Shown here piece by piece: positions 47,743 to 60,600 of a stretch of 64,000 bases of DNA; position 1 is the first letter of the stretch; every line of letters starts with the position of its first letter. Origin of the DNA: Doris montereyensis (lineage: Eukaryota > Mollusca > Gastropoda > Nudibranchia > Dorididae). The DNA is taken from the NCBI GenBank assembly GCA_037039925.1, contig JAXRKP010000848.1:117501-181500 (forward strand), given 5' to 3'. The notes beneath the pieces are model-generated. The model ran no database searches and was not told the origin of the DNA. It saw only the letters and a list, made by a program, of their open reading frames with translations. The position numbers and the translations under genes were made by a program.

Positions 47743-50700
47743 CTGGGGACAGAGAAAGTAAAAAAAACCCAACTAAATACAAATATGTACCAAGATAAAG
47801 AATCATTAATAGTATGTTTTTAGAAATACAGCCATTGTATAATATGTGAGCACAACATCAGTTGTAAACTTAATTAATCTTTTTACAACTTTATTTTTTC
47901 ATTACTATGTTTGTCAAATATTCATTCAGTCATTGTGTGCGTTGCTGGTTGGTGTTGGCTTCCATATCTTTTCATTTTCCACAATTATCTGTGGCACGGA
48001 TGGTGGCGTTATATGTATTTGTTCCCAGCAAAAAATTTTGATGTTGACATTTTTATTCATTATCGTCTGTGGCTTCTTTTTCCTTTCAATTTTTCTTGTT
48101 ATCAGATATTCTAATCGTATAAACTTTAAATTTTGTTATATTTAAATTTTAAGGCCATTCAGTTTGGCATTACAGTCAATACTAGTGTTAGATCTAGGTC
48201 TAGATTTCGTATTGAGGGAAGGCAGGGTTGTCAGATTGACTTTGCTTTGCCAAATCCTGGGATTTGAGTTTTTCTTTTCCAGTCCAATGTGCTGGGTCTT
48301 ACAGTATAAAGGCTGTATTTTTACAAATAGTTTTAAACTTTTCAAAAAATATTATATTATACTGATGTATTCATTTAAAACATAAGTATGAAAGGGAATG
48401 CAGCCGGATCATCTAGATCCTATCATTAGGTAAGGGCACATTTATTGCTATCTGAAAAATGTTGCAAAACCTTCACAACATCCCCAGAAAATGCTTAAAG
48501 TGTTAAATGTTCAATGCAACAATATTCAGTAACTTAAGTGAAGAAGATAGTAATGAAAGGGGTTTTGGAGCTTTCCATAAATATAATGTGGAAAGGACAA
48601 AAACAATTTGGCTTTTTCTTGCTATTTTCTATAGTTTTGGTTCTTAATTCAAATTTCCATCTGACAACCTATAACTTTGGGAACTGCTCCAGTAGGCCTG
48701 GGTCTAACATTGACTTTCAAAACGAATATATTTTTTAAACAATGCTAGTCAATTCTAGGCTTTTATTCTGCTCATTGATTGAGTTTCTTCAGCTTTATAA
48801 TATAATATAACAAGCATGTTACACCCCAGAGTGATGCCAAGTACGATTACTAGATCGGATTATTATTTGATACTGAGGTTAAGCAGGTGGGCATGAATGG
48901 TCGGCCTACGTTTCCAACTGGAGAAACAATGAAGTTTACATTAATTCAATGTCACTTCTGGCAGAACATTTTCTCAAAACAAAAACGCTCTGGGAATGAT
49001 TTAAAGCCTACATGCAAAATATGGTTACTCTAAGTGGCCTATCAAAAAGGCCTTTGGCAAAAAAAGATCGACCAACTCATAGTTATATATATATAGATTG
49101 TATGCAAAACCGTGACATGAATTTCCACTAAAAATTCATCTTGTTTTTAAATCCATCTATTGTTAAACAGTAGAGCTTTCTAAAGCACAAGCATCAGATC
49201 ATTACTAATACCAGCAATGGCTGAATTAAAAATAACAAAAAGTTTCAAAGCAATGAGTACCGTAGTACTAGGTACCCTGTACCGTATTAGTTGTCTCTAT
49301 AATATTATACTTACAGTCATGTAGTTTTAGTTATAGTTCTTCTAGTGAAATCTATGTTATTGTTAACGATAATGAAAATCAATAAAGTTCAAACAGTGGG
49401 TATTACTATTATTTAACTATCATTATTAGGATCAAATTTCAAAATGAAATGCCATACCTTTTTAGAGTCTTGTTGTCATCAGTAAGTTTCTCACCATCAA
49501 ACGACAACCAATGCCTCTTCCAAACATGCTTCCTGCAAATCCAAAAAGAAATCCTATGCAATGGTTTGCTGTTCACAGAGATCTTTCACATATTATAACA
49601 TTGATCACTGAATCCTAGCTCCAAATGTAAGGAGGAAATAATTTTTCTTCCCAAAAAATGCTTTAGCATAATCACTATTTTGTGCATTGCAATAATTAAC
49701 TTTAAAAATACTGGTGGCATGCTTCACAAGGCATGCAAGTGAAGCGTTCAATGGTCTATTTTATTGTGCCTTTTGTATGTAATGATCGTTTTTCACAGAT
49801 TGACCATTATTGGCACCATTAGTATCGCCAACCGCCATTGGAACAGTCATCGCTTTCTTTGTCTCCCTGTGACTGAGGAAGGGCGATTTAGCCCAAATAT
49901 TTTCTGTCTTTGTCCAGCATTTTTTCTACCTATAAGATATTCTCTTCATGACTTAGGTTTAATGACATCCACATGATGATGTGGCCAGTCAATTAATCAA
50001 AGTTCTCTTTCCCAGAAACATAAAAGGAGAAAAAGAAGGTTAAAACTAAACGTTTAGCAGAGCTAACCGAAGTGTTGAGATATAGGATATATGCAGTTAA
50101 TTAAACTGCAATGTAGAACATTCTGAACATTATAAAGTAAGAATCAATTAATTTAATAACACTGCTTTGATTCATCTATGACTTAAAAGGTTTTATTGCA
50201 TAAAATATTCTTGATTTTGTTACATAAATAAAAAACAGCTCTAATATTATTGAACATTTTAGTAGGATGATCCAATGTACAACATTCATAATGGTCCTTC
50301 TTGCCTTATGAAAATGTTTTTGCGTGTAGGGAAAATACACAATTTAATAGTAAAAATACATGCACTAAACACGCACTCACAAACATTATCATATCAAACA
50401 TAGATGTATAAACATTTTCTCATCATCTAGTTCTAAAAAGTTACTAACCAGCCCAGTTTAGTTTTTCCTCCACGTCTAATTTGACGAGTGTAAATTGTCT
50501 TCTAAACGCATGCTTGAGGTCAACGACTTTTGCATTATGAGTCACAACAATTGCTAAAGGAAAAGAATGAAAAGAGAATTGTACAGGGTTGTAGTTTTTT
50601 CATTCTTCTCAGTTTAGTACATATATAAATTGTAGTGGAATCATGGAAATCACAATCACATACAAAAAAAGTATATTGTCATTTACCTTACAACATTATA

Positions 50701-53700
50701 AGTCAAATCAATTGTTTAACTTACCTATAAAGTTTATTCTACAAACTACAGGGATTGGGATAGCTTAACAAATAATGAAACATTACCAAAGTTTACATGA
50801 AGTATGATAAGAATTTGAATGAGTGCTAACCAAACTCAATAAGATCTGTTTAAATGGAATAATGGCATCAATTAAGGAAAAAATCTTTAAATGATCGAAC
50901 AAGACTTCACAATTAAAAAACAAAAAAATCACATTTGTAGTGATACAAAGGACAGTAAATATAGCTATAAAAATTATTTTCTTTCTTAAAAAAAAACAAA
51001 AAACTAGGCTACATTATACTAAATATATACGCTACATAACACAAAGTTTCATGGTACTGTGAAGCATGCATTCAATGATACAAGAGATACTATTTTAATG
51101 CACAAAAATCTGAAACATGAAGCCAATTCATTTCTTGAGATGCTTTCTATATTTTCAAGTGAACTAAAAATCTTCATATAAAATCTACTTTATAGTGCAC
51201 TGTCTCTTACTCTAAATGTCAGTGATCAATATACTCACTGATAGTGATTACAGCTAGTTAAAAAGTCAAAAAAAAAAAAAAAGAAGGTTGTGACCAATTT
51301 CAAACAATAGTATAAAAAATAATGTATGGCCATGGGTTTGTGTAAATGAAAGATTGGCTCCATTTTGCTTGCTAGCCTCTCTCCATTTTCTTCATTATAT
51401 TCTTTTTTTTCTACACAGGTAAATTAAATACTAACTATAACAATTTGTTATACACTCAAACCTCGCTATACCGCCAACAGTTGTGCCAGCGGTAACTTTG
51501 GCGTTATAAGGGTAATAGCATTTTAACAAAAATGCCCCCAGCTAGTAATGCAACAAAGGAGATAAACGTCAATGTAAAATAATATAAATCTACAAGAACC
51601 AGGGAAAAGTGAAAGCTGACAATACAATGCAGGCTCAATGCCTGTGAAAATGCTATGGTAGGACAATGTAATGCAGTGGAACCTTTCAAATCGGGGAATC
51701 GGGAAACCCAGCCAATCAGGAAGAAATCACAAGGAATCAGGAAATAGAATTTTTTCTATTATATTTTACCCTCTGAACAGGAAAGGTCCCCAGCCGATCG
51801 GAACGATTTTTCGGGTGCGAGGCACAACGACCATAAGACAGACACACCAGGTATCCATTACGAAGGTGTGAAACCGGGCATTAATTGTTAAGTTACCAAT
51901 ATGGTATGGTGTTCACATGGGGTGGTGCGTAAAAAGCAGCCACATGCACTGATAGCGTTTCATTACCCGCTTAACCTGTTAATCCCAAACGTAACTATCC
52001 CCCATGCGTTCGTGATTGTGTGTCTTATCTTTATTCCATTGAATAAAGCTTGACTGAGACTGAGTGACACCACTGATGCATGCCATGTTTGATTTGATCA
52101 ACTGGTCTCTAGCTACAATAAATTGTTAGAGAGAGAGACAGACAGACAGACAGAAAGAGAGAGAAACAGACAGACAAACAGAGACAAGGAGAGAGAGCCA
52201 GAGAGAGAGAGAGAGAGAGATACAAAGAGAAAGACAGATAGACAGACAAATCAATAAACAAAGAGAAAGAGAAACAAGAGTCAGAGAACCAAAATCTCCA
52301 GGTCCCTGGGTAGTCGAGAAACCTGTCAAATCGAGATTATTTTACGATCCACCCAGATTTCCCGATTGGAGAGGTTCCACTGTAGTAGTTGTACATGTAG
52401 TAGAAGAAGCTGTAGTGTGGGCGACTGGCAAGCGCTACTTTTTTCCTTTCATTCCTTCACTCACTTTTCACCTTGCTGTCTCATCTGAAATCACCCAGAG
52501 ATCACTGCATATATGGTGGACAGGGAAACTTCAATGAAGTAGTAGTAAGTAGGCCTGACAAAAAACTACACATCCATCATGGTTCCATTAGCCCAGGATT
52601 ATGTAGAGTGAGGAGAGATGAGTGGCAAATTGCACATGGGTGTAAAACATGACGCAAGCACACTGATGTTTTTGTGCACGTTTGACTGTGATCTTTGACA
52701 AAGCTAAACTAGAATTTCATTGCAATGCAAATCTCGGATCAAGAGGCTCTAGTTCAACCATTTTCTGGAGTTACTAGATTCTACCCAAAATTCGTATAGT
52801 CTTGTAAATTATTTTCATCTCCTTCCACCACAAAGAAGTGAATATAGATTAGATGTAAAACAAAAATGCTCAGTAACTGCTGTAAGTACATTTAAAAGAA
52901 AATATCAAACATCAGTCCCCCTTCATCCTCCCACCTTAAAGAACTTACGAATTATTTCACTATCTGCACGTCTTATGTTCACCACAATTGCTTGTCCATA
53001 TTCTAGTGCAATCAAAGAATTCACTTCTTCAAGTGTGACTCTTTGATCCATGTCCCGAAGCATCGGATCATTCTGCAAAGGAAAAAAACCCACGATTTAA
53101 CATAGAGACTTAACAATCATACAAACATTTGAATAATTTGATTATTTATGTAATCATCAAGGAATACCCATAGATCAGAATAATCAGATGATGGCATCAT
53201 AAAAAATATATTTGGAAAAATGCACAGATAGGAAGTTATGGAAATAATTGTTTGTAGATGTGAACATGATGTATACTGTGACTTTTATGTTATTAATATT
53301 AGTAATACTGATAAAAAAAAGCATCAGACTCAGAGAGAGCAAAACTGACATGTTTTCATTTCCTGCTTATCAAAAAAACCCTACAACTAGATCCAATGTT
53401 CCCTCTAATTTGTCTGTGTGCGTAAATATTTGGTATTGTTATAATTGTATGAAGTGTGACAAACATATTCCAACTGTGTAGATTTCTTTACTTTGTACAT
53501 GCTGTTGTTTTCAATGGTGTGCGCAGACATTTCTCAACTGTGCAAACCTTATTTTTCCCCTGGTGGGCGTGCCTACATATTCACAGCATAGAAGAAACAT
53601 GACATTGCCTAGTTCTAGTTCTAGAATAAAAATGTATATAAAAGAATTCGAGCAAGTCTCAAAAAGAATGGAATGGTTCTTTTTATAGGTAAAATCTGGT

Positions 53701-55781
53701 TAAAAATCTATATCATGAACTAGGCTCTTGATCTCCATTTATCTGCAGTACAATCCAATGTAATCTACATTTAGACACTGGGAGAACAGGGATACACTTT
53801 GTGTATGTTCACACCTTAAATTATCAGAACAATGAAGAAGTAATTAGTGGACAATTACAGTCAAACATTCAATTCACCACATAAATTTCTTCAATCATTA
53901 TATTATTATAGTAAAAATTTCTGGACTTCTTTCCAGATAAATAAATTCCTTGTTTGGCTCTTAGGGATTGTGATAGATCTCTTCCACTGGGTGTGCCCGA
54001 TTACGGAACTCCTGTAGAATTACTCGAAAAGACTCAAAATTGAGCAACTGGTGTATGTATTGTATTCATTTTTTTTATTCTCAGAATTATTGTCTTAAAC
54101 TCAACATGTTTTGTTGTGATGTAACACAGCTTTTGGTAGGGTGTTCCATTAAACTATGATTCTGTGAGTATATTCGAATGCGTTTGTAGACAATGGGTAA
54201 CGCTTTTTTAATTTTTAATTTGATGTTCTTTGGGTGTGTACATTTTGGTGTCATGTTGAAGTTGTTTTCAATGTTTAGAAAACTTACACCCCCCCCCCCC
54301 ACCTGAACCACTGCACCTTTTAAACTCCTATTGATCCCAGTTTTTAATCCTTACTAACATATTTTGTGTAAAAACATTAATGCATTGTAAACGACAAACT
54401 GGCGGAGTCGCATATTGGGGCAGATCGGGGTTGGGGAAGCCCAGGCCTAGTACGAATCTAAGACGGGAGAATTTCCATGTTCAGGGTTCTCATTTTTTTC
54501 CTGCTAGTGAGTAAAATTCAAATAAGGTAAAGATAATACTTATCGAACCGTCTTTACATATTATTAAAGCACATTTCTATGAACAGAAAACCCTTTTTTA
54601 GACACAATAATCCATCGAGAAATATGAGTTGAGCCTATAGCCTCCACACAGCAGCCATCTTCTTTCTTTCTCACTGTTTTCACCGTGGGCAAGATAAAAT
54701 TTAGGATCTTTTCACTGCGTCAACTCTACAGGATAGCCTAGAAACAAAGCTATTGTGTATATATGCGTTTCTCTGGTGACCTACGCTTGCCTCAGATTGG
54801 GAATGAGGGTGATGGTTGCAGGGTAAGGAATGGTTGATAGATGGTTAACAACAAAACAGGTGTGTCTTTTGTAGACTTTTTCTCTCTCGTTTACTCGCAT
54901 TATCCATAACTTTTTATAATACTTGCTACTTTAAATAGACTGCACACATGATATGGATCCATGAATGTCGAAGGGAAAGAACACAAAACTTACATTTTGT
55001 GGGATTTTGGATCTTTTAAAAACAGATTCAGCTGTGTTTCTTTTTCTTTTTTTAATGTTATTTTTATTAAGTATATTGTACCACACATATATATTATAAT
55101 TATATTATACATTTATTATAATAAATTTTTCACCAATTCATTACCATATTTACGCAATGTCAATCAATCATTATATTATATCTATACACAAACTACGCAC
55201 TTTTTATGCAAATTAGGTAACATGAACTGGTAAAATGTTTAATAAACATACTCATATATATATATTAAATCAATCACATGCTCTTCCTCGTAAAAACATG
55301 TCCCCATAGACCAATGATATCTAGATCTATATGGTTGGTTTCAGTCTCAGTTCGATTTATATAAAGTCTCCTTGTCATTGACATTTGAACAGCTCGTGTT
55401 CATTTGTGAGTTAGCCAGTCTCTTGTCACTTTCTCATTTACTCACTTGAATTGCTCGTATTCTGGCTGTTCCCCACATGTTTGTCTCACCCCTTCAAAAT
55501 AAACAGTCTTTTTTATTTCCTTGGTCTTGGTTGGGACCCTGGCTATATGGTACTCTTACCTCTAAGACACCAGATAACAAGAAACTGACATATTGAGGAT
55601 GAGACATGGAAACTGAGAAAGTAAGACATGGAGCTATAAAAGTGCATGCCATTTCAGAGGAATTTTTACATACCGAAATAAGTCCTGCTAACATTTCCTG
55701 AGCTGTTGTCATTGCTTCTGAATGTGTGAAGGTTGGAATCGTAACTTGGGTATCTCGAGTCTTGCGGCCTTGCGGAGCCAT
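47684..55781 (-). CDS. SNRNP25: U11/U12 small nuclear ribonucleoprotein 25 kDa protein
   Basis: This is a component of the minor (U12-type) spliceosome's U11/U12 di-snRNP, acting in 5' splice site recognition in the nucleus. Five exons, high to low: 55674-55781, 52949-53072, 50449-50553, 49458-49532, 47684-47742, all GT-AG and phase-compatible. The core RVTLEEVNSLIALEYGQA is almost identical to the human QVTLEEVNSQIALEYGQA. It is followed by IVVTHNAKVVDLKHAFRR, a ubiquitin-like fold segment. Exon 4 encodes KHVWKRHWLSFDGEKLTDDN and exon 5 YGI then NKDSLTFVKRLRER and stop. The first 36 residues (exon 1) are not family-conserved. The reconciled length is about 156 against 132 in human. Exon 3 needs one extra base and exon 5 has a small indel. 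POLR3K lies divergently 1.9 kb away. Confidence 0.9.
48805..49105 (+). repeat. Dispersed repeat D, copy 3
   Basis: ACAAGCATGTTACACCCCAG, AGTGATGCCAAGTACGATT, GAGGTTAAGCAGGTGGGC, CCTACATGCAAAATATGG, CGACCAACTCATAG followed by TATATATATATAG. It lies in SNRNP25 intron 4. Confidence 0.75.
50449..50553 (-). other. SNRNP25: SNRNP25 exon 3 with apparent 1-base loss
   Basis: The entry frame PIVVTHNAKVVDLKHAFRR continues wrongly as QFTLVKLDVEEKLNWAG. One added base near AGAAGACAA (about 50490-50497) gives TIYTRQIRRGGKTKLGW, matching the human 'QEREGG..HISW' region. It then splices to exon 4 as GW-KHVW. Confidence 0.75.
51674..52382. mobile_element. pogo/Tigger-like MITE (about 710 bp)
   Basis: The left end CAGTGGAACCTTTCAAATCG and the right end, reverse complemented CAGTGGAACCTCTCCAATCG, are terminal inverted repeats, with TA on the right. 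The CAGTNGAACCT end resembles Tigger-type transposons. The interior has a GA-rich microsatellite (52124-52290) and no transposase. It lies in SNRNP25 intron 2. A related end, CAAACCTCGCTATACCGCC, lies at 51458-51476. Confidence 0.8.
52124..52290 (+). repeat. GA/GACA-rich microsatellite
   Basis: Interrupted (GA)n with (GACA)n stretches inside the MITE at 51674-52382. Confidence 0.9.
52435..52540 (-). repeat. Dispersed repeat G, inverted copy
   Basis: The reverse complement reads TTCATTGAAGTTTCCCTGTC, CACCATATATGCAGTGATCTC, ACAGCAAGGTGAAAAGTGAG, paralleling 26205-26290. It lies in SNRNP25 intron 2. Confidence 0.65.
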
Positions 55782-56513
55782 GGCAGCTTAAATATATATC
55801 TAGATCTAGATCTAGTAATAATATTATCTAATATTATCAATTTCGGAAGTTTATCATGTCAAACAAGCGGAGTTATGTCGGACAAGCTGGGAGGACTTCA
55901 CCACATGAAACTTGGCCTCATTGAAAACCGAAAGCGAAAACAACTTTAGAATTTATCGTTTACTTTTTTCTTTAGCGAGACACGAAATATTTTGAGTATC
56001 ATACACAATACCATTATTAATTACGAAACAAAATCTAAAAAAGAAGCAGAATTGATGTTGAATAAATAGCGTATACCAAATGTAAAAGAAAACCAAAACC
56101 TGTTTAAATATATCTTTTACGTGTTTATCATTTTCATGTATCTACTCCAGATTTTTGTTTGGTTTGCCAGTCAATAAAAAAGTCGAATTGAAAATTGAAA
56201 AAAAAGACAGAAAGAAGTAGTGTTGACGCAATTTCGATCAAAAAGTGAAACAGAACATAATACAGCAGGCCAGCCAACTGAATAGATCTAGGTCTAGATC
56301 TAGACCATTTAGATCTTATAGATCCTCATTATTGTACTAGATCTATAATTTAATGATGGTAATATACGATCTGATTATCTATTCTCCTGCATTTGTTTTT
56401 AGATCCTCAGAGTTCAACAGAAATAAAACTCAGTAAATAGATCTAATCTTCTAGCACTGAAGACTTTAAAAACAGAATTAAACACTTTTCTTTTGATTTA
56501 AATTTGGCCACCG

Positions 56514-56908
56514 TTATCCGCAAGGTGCCTTGCAAATAACGCTTGAACATTGGTCCGCAAGGCACCTTGCTGATAGTCCTGCTTCTGTGGCGGCATTATC
56601 CGCAAGGACCGGAATTTTGGTCAAGTTCACAGATAAGCATGTCTTGAAAAGTGTGTTAGTGTTCTGTTCAATTCAGTACCACTCCCTCCCCTGGTGTGTA
56701 TGATTGTGCCTGTTCAGCAACCTAATCTTTTTATCCCTTTCTGCGACGTATAATGAAATGAGAAGTCAAAGAAAATTCTCATTTTCGAAATTTATTTGAA
56801 ATGTAAATCTGAGAGGATAGTTTAAAAACAATTTAAAACCTTTTAAACAAAATACACCTTGCGGATAACACTTGTACCTTGGATCCGCAAGGCACCTTTT
56901 ATGGATAA
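56514..56908. mobile_element. Inverted-repeat element with iterated CCGCAAGG palindromes (about 395 bp)
   Basis: The left end TTATCCGCAAGGTGCCTTGC and the right end, reverse complemented TTATCCATAAAAGGTGCCTTGCGG, are terminal inverted repeats. The motif TCCGCAAGGNNCCTTGC or its half recurs five times (about 56517, 56554, 56599, 56855 inverted, 56884). No coding sequence. Superfamily unknown. It sits between the SNRNP25 and POLR3K starts. Confidence 0.7.
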
Positions 56909-57079
56909 TGACTCCTTTTAAATTTAGTGACGTAAAATAATTTTGGCAATTCTATCTCAGTGTATGCTGTTTAATCAGTGACTACATGATTTAGAGGTGG
57001 CACTGCTCAGATACAGCCGAGATGAAAGCTGAAAACGTTTTTTTAAACTGAGTTAGAAACAGAGAAGCAAGCAAGGAGA

Positions 57080-57395
57080 GAGAGAGGGAAGGATTTCCAT
57101 AGTCTGGCACATCCATGGAACATAACTGAGATAAAAAAAATATGTTAGTTATTATTGTTAGGGTAAAAAAGAGAGAGGTCGGTTTCAGTTGCAACAATAT
57201 TTTGTGACTGTATGAGAGTGATCGAGTCCGTTCATTTTGGCTAATCTGACTTGCAGTGTGAGACAAGACTACTGACAGTCAGTTTATTTGAATACCAGCA
57301 ATTCAAAAATGTAAATGACAAGGGACAGTGTGACATATTAGACTAAGACCAACCATTGATTTGACAATGACTGACTTTTGTTTCCTTCAATAGAT
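57080..57395 (+). repeat. Dispersed repeat E, copy 2
   Basis: Same block order as 33955-34240: GATTTCCATAGTCTGGCAC, AACATAACTGAGATAAAAAA, GCAATTCAAAAATG, GACATATTAGACTAAGACC. Confidence 0.65.
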
Positions 57396-57652
57396 CTAGA
57401 TCTAATTGTTGTGTGATCGTGATCAATTATTGTCATTTAAAAAATTTATGACACAAATCCTAAAAAAGACGTGTGATTGATATAATATTGGATGAAGATC
57501 GTCCATTTTGCTCTAAACCTGTCAAGATATTGAGGTAAGATATGGTTTTAGAGATACAGAATTTGAATTAAGCATAAATTCATCCTTGTATGTATTGTTT
57601 TTCAGTTTATGTCTTGACTTTGGTGACAACAATAATCTACGTGAGAGTCACT

Positions 57653-60600
57653 ATGCTGGCTTTTTGTCCAGTTTGTGCTAATATGTTGACTGTTGAAGAA
57701 GGACCAAAATGCATGAGATTTGCCTGCAACACTTGTCCATACGTTCAAAACATCACAAGAAAGGTCAGTCTCATAAAATGAGAAAAGATTTCATATTACT
57801 TTAGTGCAATTTATATTAAGCCATACACGTTGCTTTCACGTTGGCATTCAACTTTTTATCAGGGTCGCAACCTAATCTTGATTTCCAATTGATCACTTTG
57901 TTGCAATTTGTCTGATATTAATTGTGCTAAATAAATTACTAAATATTAAGCACTAATAAGTGATTGGTTGGCTTTAAATAGAATGGAACCCCATTTGGCC
58001 TTGTTGCTATCCCTAGAAGTATTTACTCTCAACCCAACACAGTAAATTGGATTTCACAAGACCTCAGGTCGATCAAGTTTATTACAAGTCATCAATTATT
58101 TTACCTTAAAATTAGTCAATAAAAACACTTCTGGCCCACATGTAAAAAAATGAGAAATTTCATCTCCAATGAAATTCAGTGTCAGTTTCACTGGCATCGT
58201 TCCATGGGGACACACTTTTTGTTTTTGTTTAACATTCTCAAAACAAAATAAAAAAGAATCACATGGCCAATGGAACATCCATCTAGCCCCCATCATGGTT
58301 CTAGATCCGTACCAGTACTGTAGACAGGATCGGAAGGAAAGGAGTGGGGTGTCACATAGTGTATATCAAGTATCAAACTCAATGTTGGCTGGGGCAAGGA
58401 ACAATGCCATGTATGCATGGAATCATGTGCGACCTAGATTCTAGATGCAAAACAAAATAAAAAGAATCACATGGCCAATGGAACATCCATCTAGCCCCCA
58501 TCACGGTTCTAGATCCGTACCGGTACTGTAGAGAGGATGGGAAGGAAAGGAGTGGGGTGTCGCATAGTGCATGTCAAGTATCAAACTCAATGTTGACTGG
58601 GATATGGAGTAATGCCATGCATGCATCCAGACAGGGATGGTTGGGGTTGACTTATACTTGCTTCCCTTACCCGCACCCTATTGATTTTCATACACCATCT
58701 TCAATTGGCATAAAAGCGTGTCTTGAGACAGGTTGACAGCATTTTTTTTTTGTTTTTAGTGTTTAAAGCAATGAATAAGGAACTAATCCACTCTACAAAT
58801 TGCTTAGACAAACAAACACAATTGCATACACATCATATCAGCATAATAAGCGACAGGTCAAAAGAGGGATCCACACGAATTTTGACAATGCAGGTTCAAT
58901 GAGAACTCTAAGGTTGTCCTGACGATCTTGTTGAATACATGTACAAGGTTTACTGTATTCCACAGGGGCGTCAGAAGCATGCGTGGACTTTTTTTTTACA
59001 TAGCTGACATGGCAATAGGTCCCTTGAACATCGATTTATGCGGCATCCACTGTATTAAGAACAATAAATTATAGAAGTACATAACTTTCTAGACAAATTT
59101 TTGCGATTTTGAGAGTGGTTTGGGTACACAGGATTTTACAGGAAATTTCTTTCAATATGTGAGGAAATTACGTGTACATATTTTGTGTTCTAGTTTTCTT
59201 TCATGTAAGCAGAATGTGAATAAAACCCTGTTTAGCCATGCAAGAACAACTCAGAATTTGGAACGACAGATGTCAATTGAGAAGTCTTAACTGAATCTCA
59301 TTCAATTAGCTTAGAAATCTGAATGTCTTCAAGGGTAGCAATGCAGTGGTCTAACCTATGTAGATCATGATGGGTTGACGGAAGGTCGCTTATCCTTTAC
59401 CATGGACCGGCCGATCATGTTGTTGGGAATAGAAGACTTTCCCAAAGAAACTTGAAGAAAATAAAAAACCTCACGGGTCAAAATAAGTTGATTTTTAGAA
59501 AAGTTTCATTTCAAACTAAAATTTGCCGCAAAAAATGTGCAAGAAATAAAGATTGTACTCTGCCATGGTGCTGTGATCCACCCAAGGCAAGAAAGAAAGT
59601 GGGCAATAGTTTCATGACAACAGAAAATGAAGAATTGTCTGTGCAAGACACTGTCAGTCTGCTGGTGGGGAATGTTTTTTAAAATGTTGACATCATTCCC
59701 AGAAGACTAAGTGATCTTCATTTGATTTGTGCAGGTGGAATACTGGCGCTAGTGAAAGAGTTTCCCAAAAATCAAAATCAAGAAACAAGTATTTTCCTAG
59801 TAATATATTTATACTAGGGTCAGGGACATATGTATTGATATTTAATTTGAGTTTTGTGGTTTTTTCAATGGCTTTCAGATTTGATTTGTGCACAAAGTCT
59901 ATATTGATAGTAAAATTGAAGGAAGTTGATGATGTCCTCGGTGGTGATTCTGCATTGCTGCATGGGAGAATGTAGACAGTACTGAAGGTTTGTTGTTGTG
60001 ATCAAATGTATTTTGGGTTGTTTTCTTAAGGGGGACACAGTGGTTTTCTCAATCAAAAGGTGGCAAACAGAAGTAAAGATGGTTTGAGCCCTGCCAACAG
60101 TTGAAACAATTTCTCTTTTTTTGTTTTAGCAAAATCTACCTCCCTGGTCCAGGAAATGGATTGATACCTAGTCCCATCGGAGACGGACAAGGATAAAAAT
60201 GAGGTCCTGCAAAAAGTGTGCAAATCACAACACTTTGTGCACGTTAAAGATCCCTTGGCTGTTTACAGGGAAAAATTAAAAATACTACCAAAAACCCTGA
60301 GATCACCTTAGTTGGTAAATCAAATCAAAGTTTTTTAAGGACTAGATTTGGCTCCATTTTTTGCTTTTTCTCAGGTTGATGTTTTATTTGTTTCTTATAG
60401 CTGTGCTCTGACTACCAAGTCGCCCACCCCCCCCCCCTACATGTAGTGACTTTATGTAATAGTTTTTAAAGAAACTCATGCTCAAAAGATTATTAAGTGG
60501 TTAATCATTTGAAAAGATTACAGTTAATTGATACAGCCATGCTTTCAAAGGGCCATTCTTTTTGCCTTTAAATTAAAAGAATGCGCCTTTATAAACATTC

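Larger units (their letters stand above)
55782..57652. promoter_or_regulatory. Divergent intergenic region, SNRNP25 / POLR3K
   Basis: The two start codons are 1.87 kb apart and face away from each other. AGATCT/TCTAGA tracts lie at 55798-55815, 56284-56312, 56336-56350 and 57391-57407. A probable POLR3K 5' UTR intron has donor GAG|GTAAGA at 57535 and acceptor TTTTTCAG ending at 57605. An inverted-repeat element (56514-56908) and repeat E (57080-57395) occupy much of the rest. Confidence 0.6.

Noticed and set aside
49439..49457. Read-through of SNRNP25 exon 4 into YGISF and a stop
   Set aside because: The sequence after the GTATGG donor happens to read YGI. The true last exon at 47684-47742 gives YGI followed by NKDSLTFVKRLRER in the right phase and matches the family to the end.
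51456..51515. Complete MITE starting CAAACCTCGCTATACC
   Set aside because: Only one end is seen; the nearby right-hand partner belongs to the CAGTGGAACCT element.
59452..59682. 76-codon basic, cysteine-containing frame in POLR3K intron 1
   Set aside because: There is no splice-phase fit to POLR3K, no recognised domain, and it sits in a repeat-rich intron.
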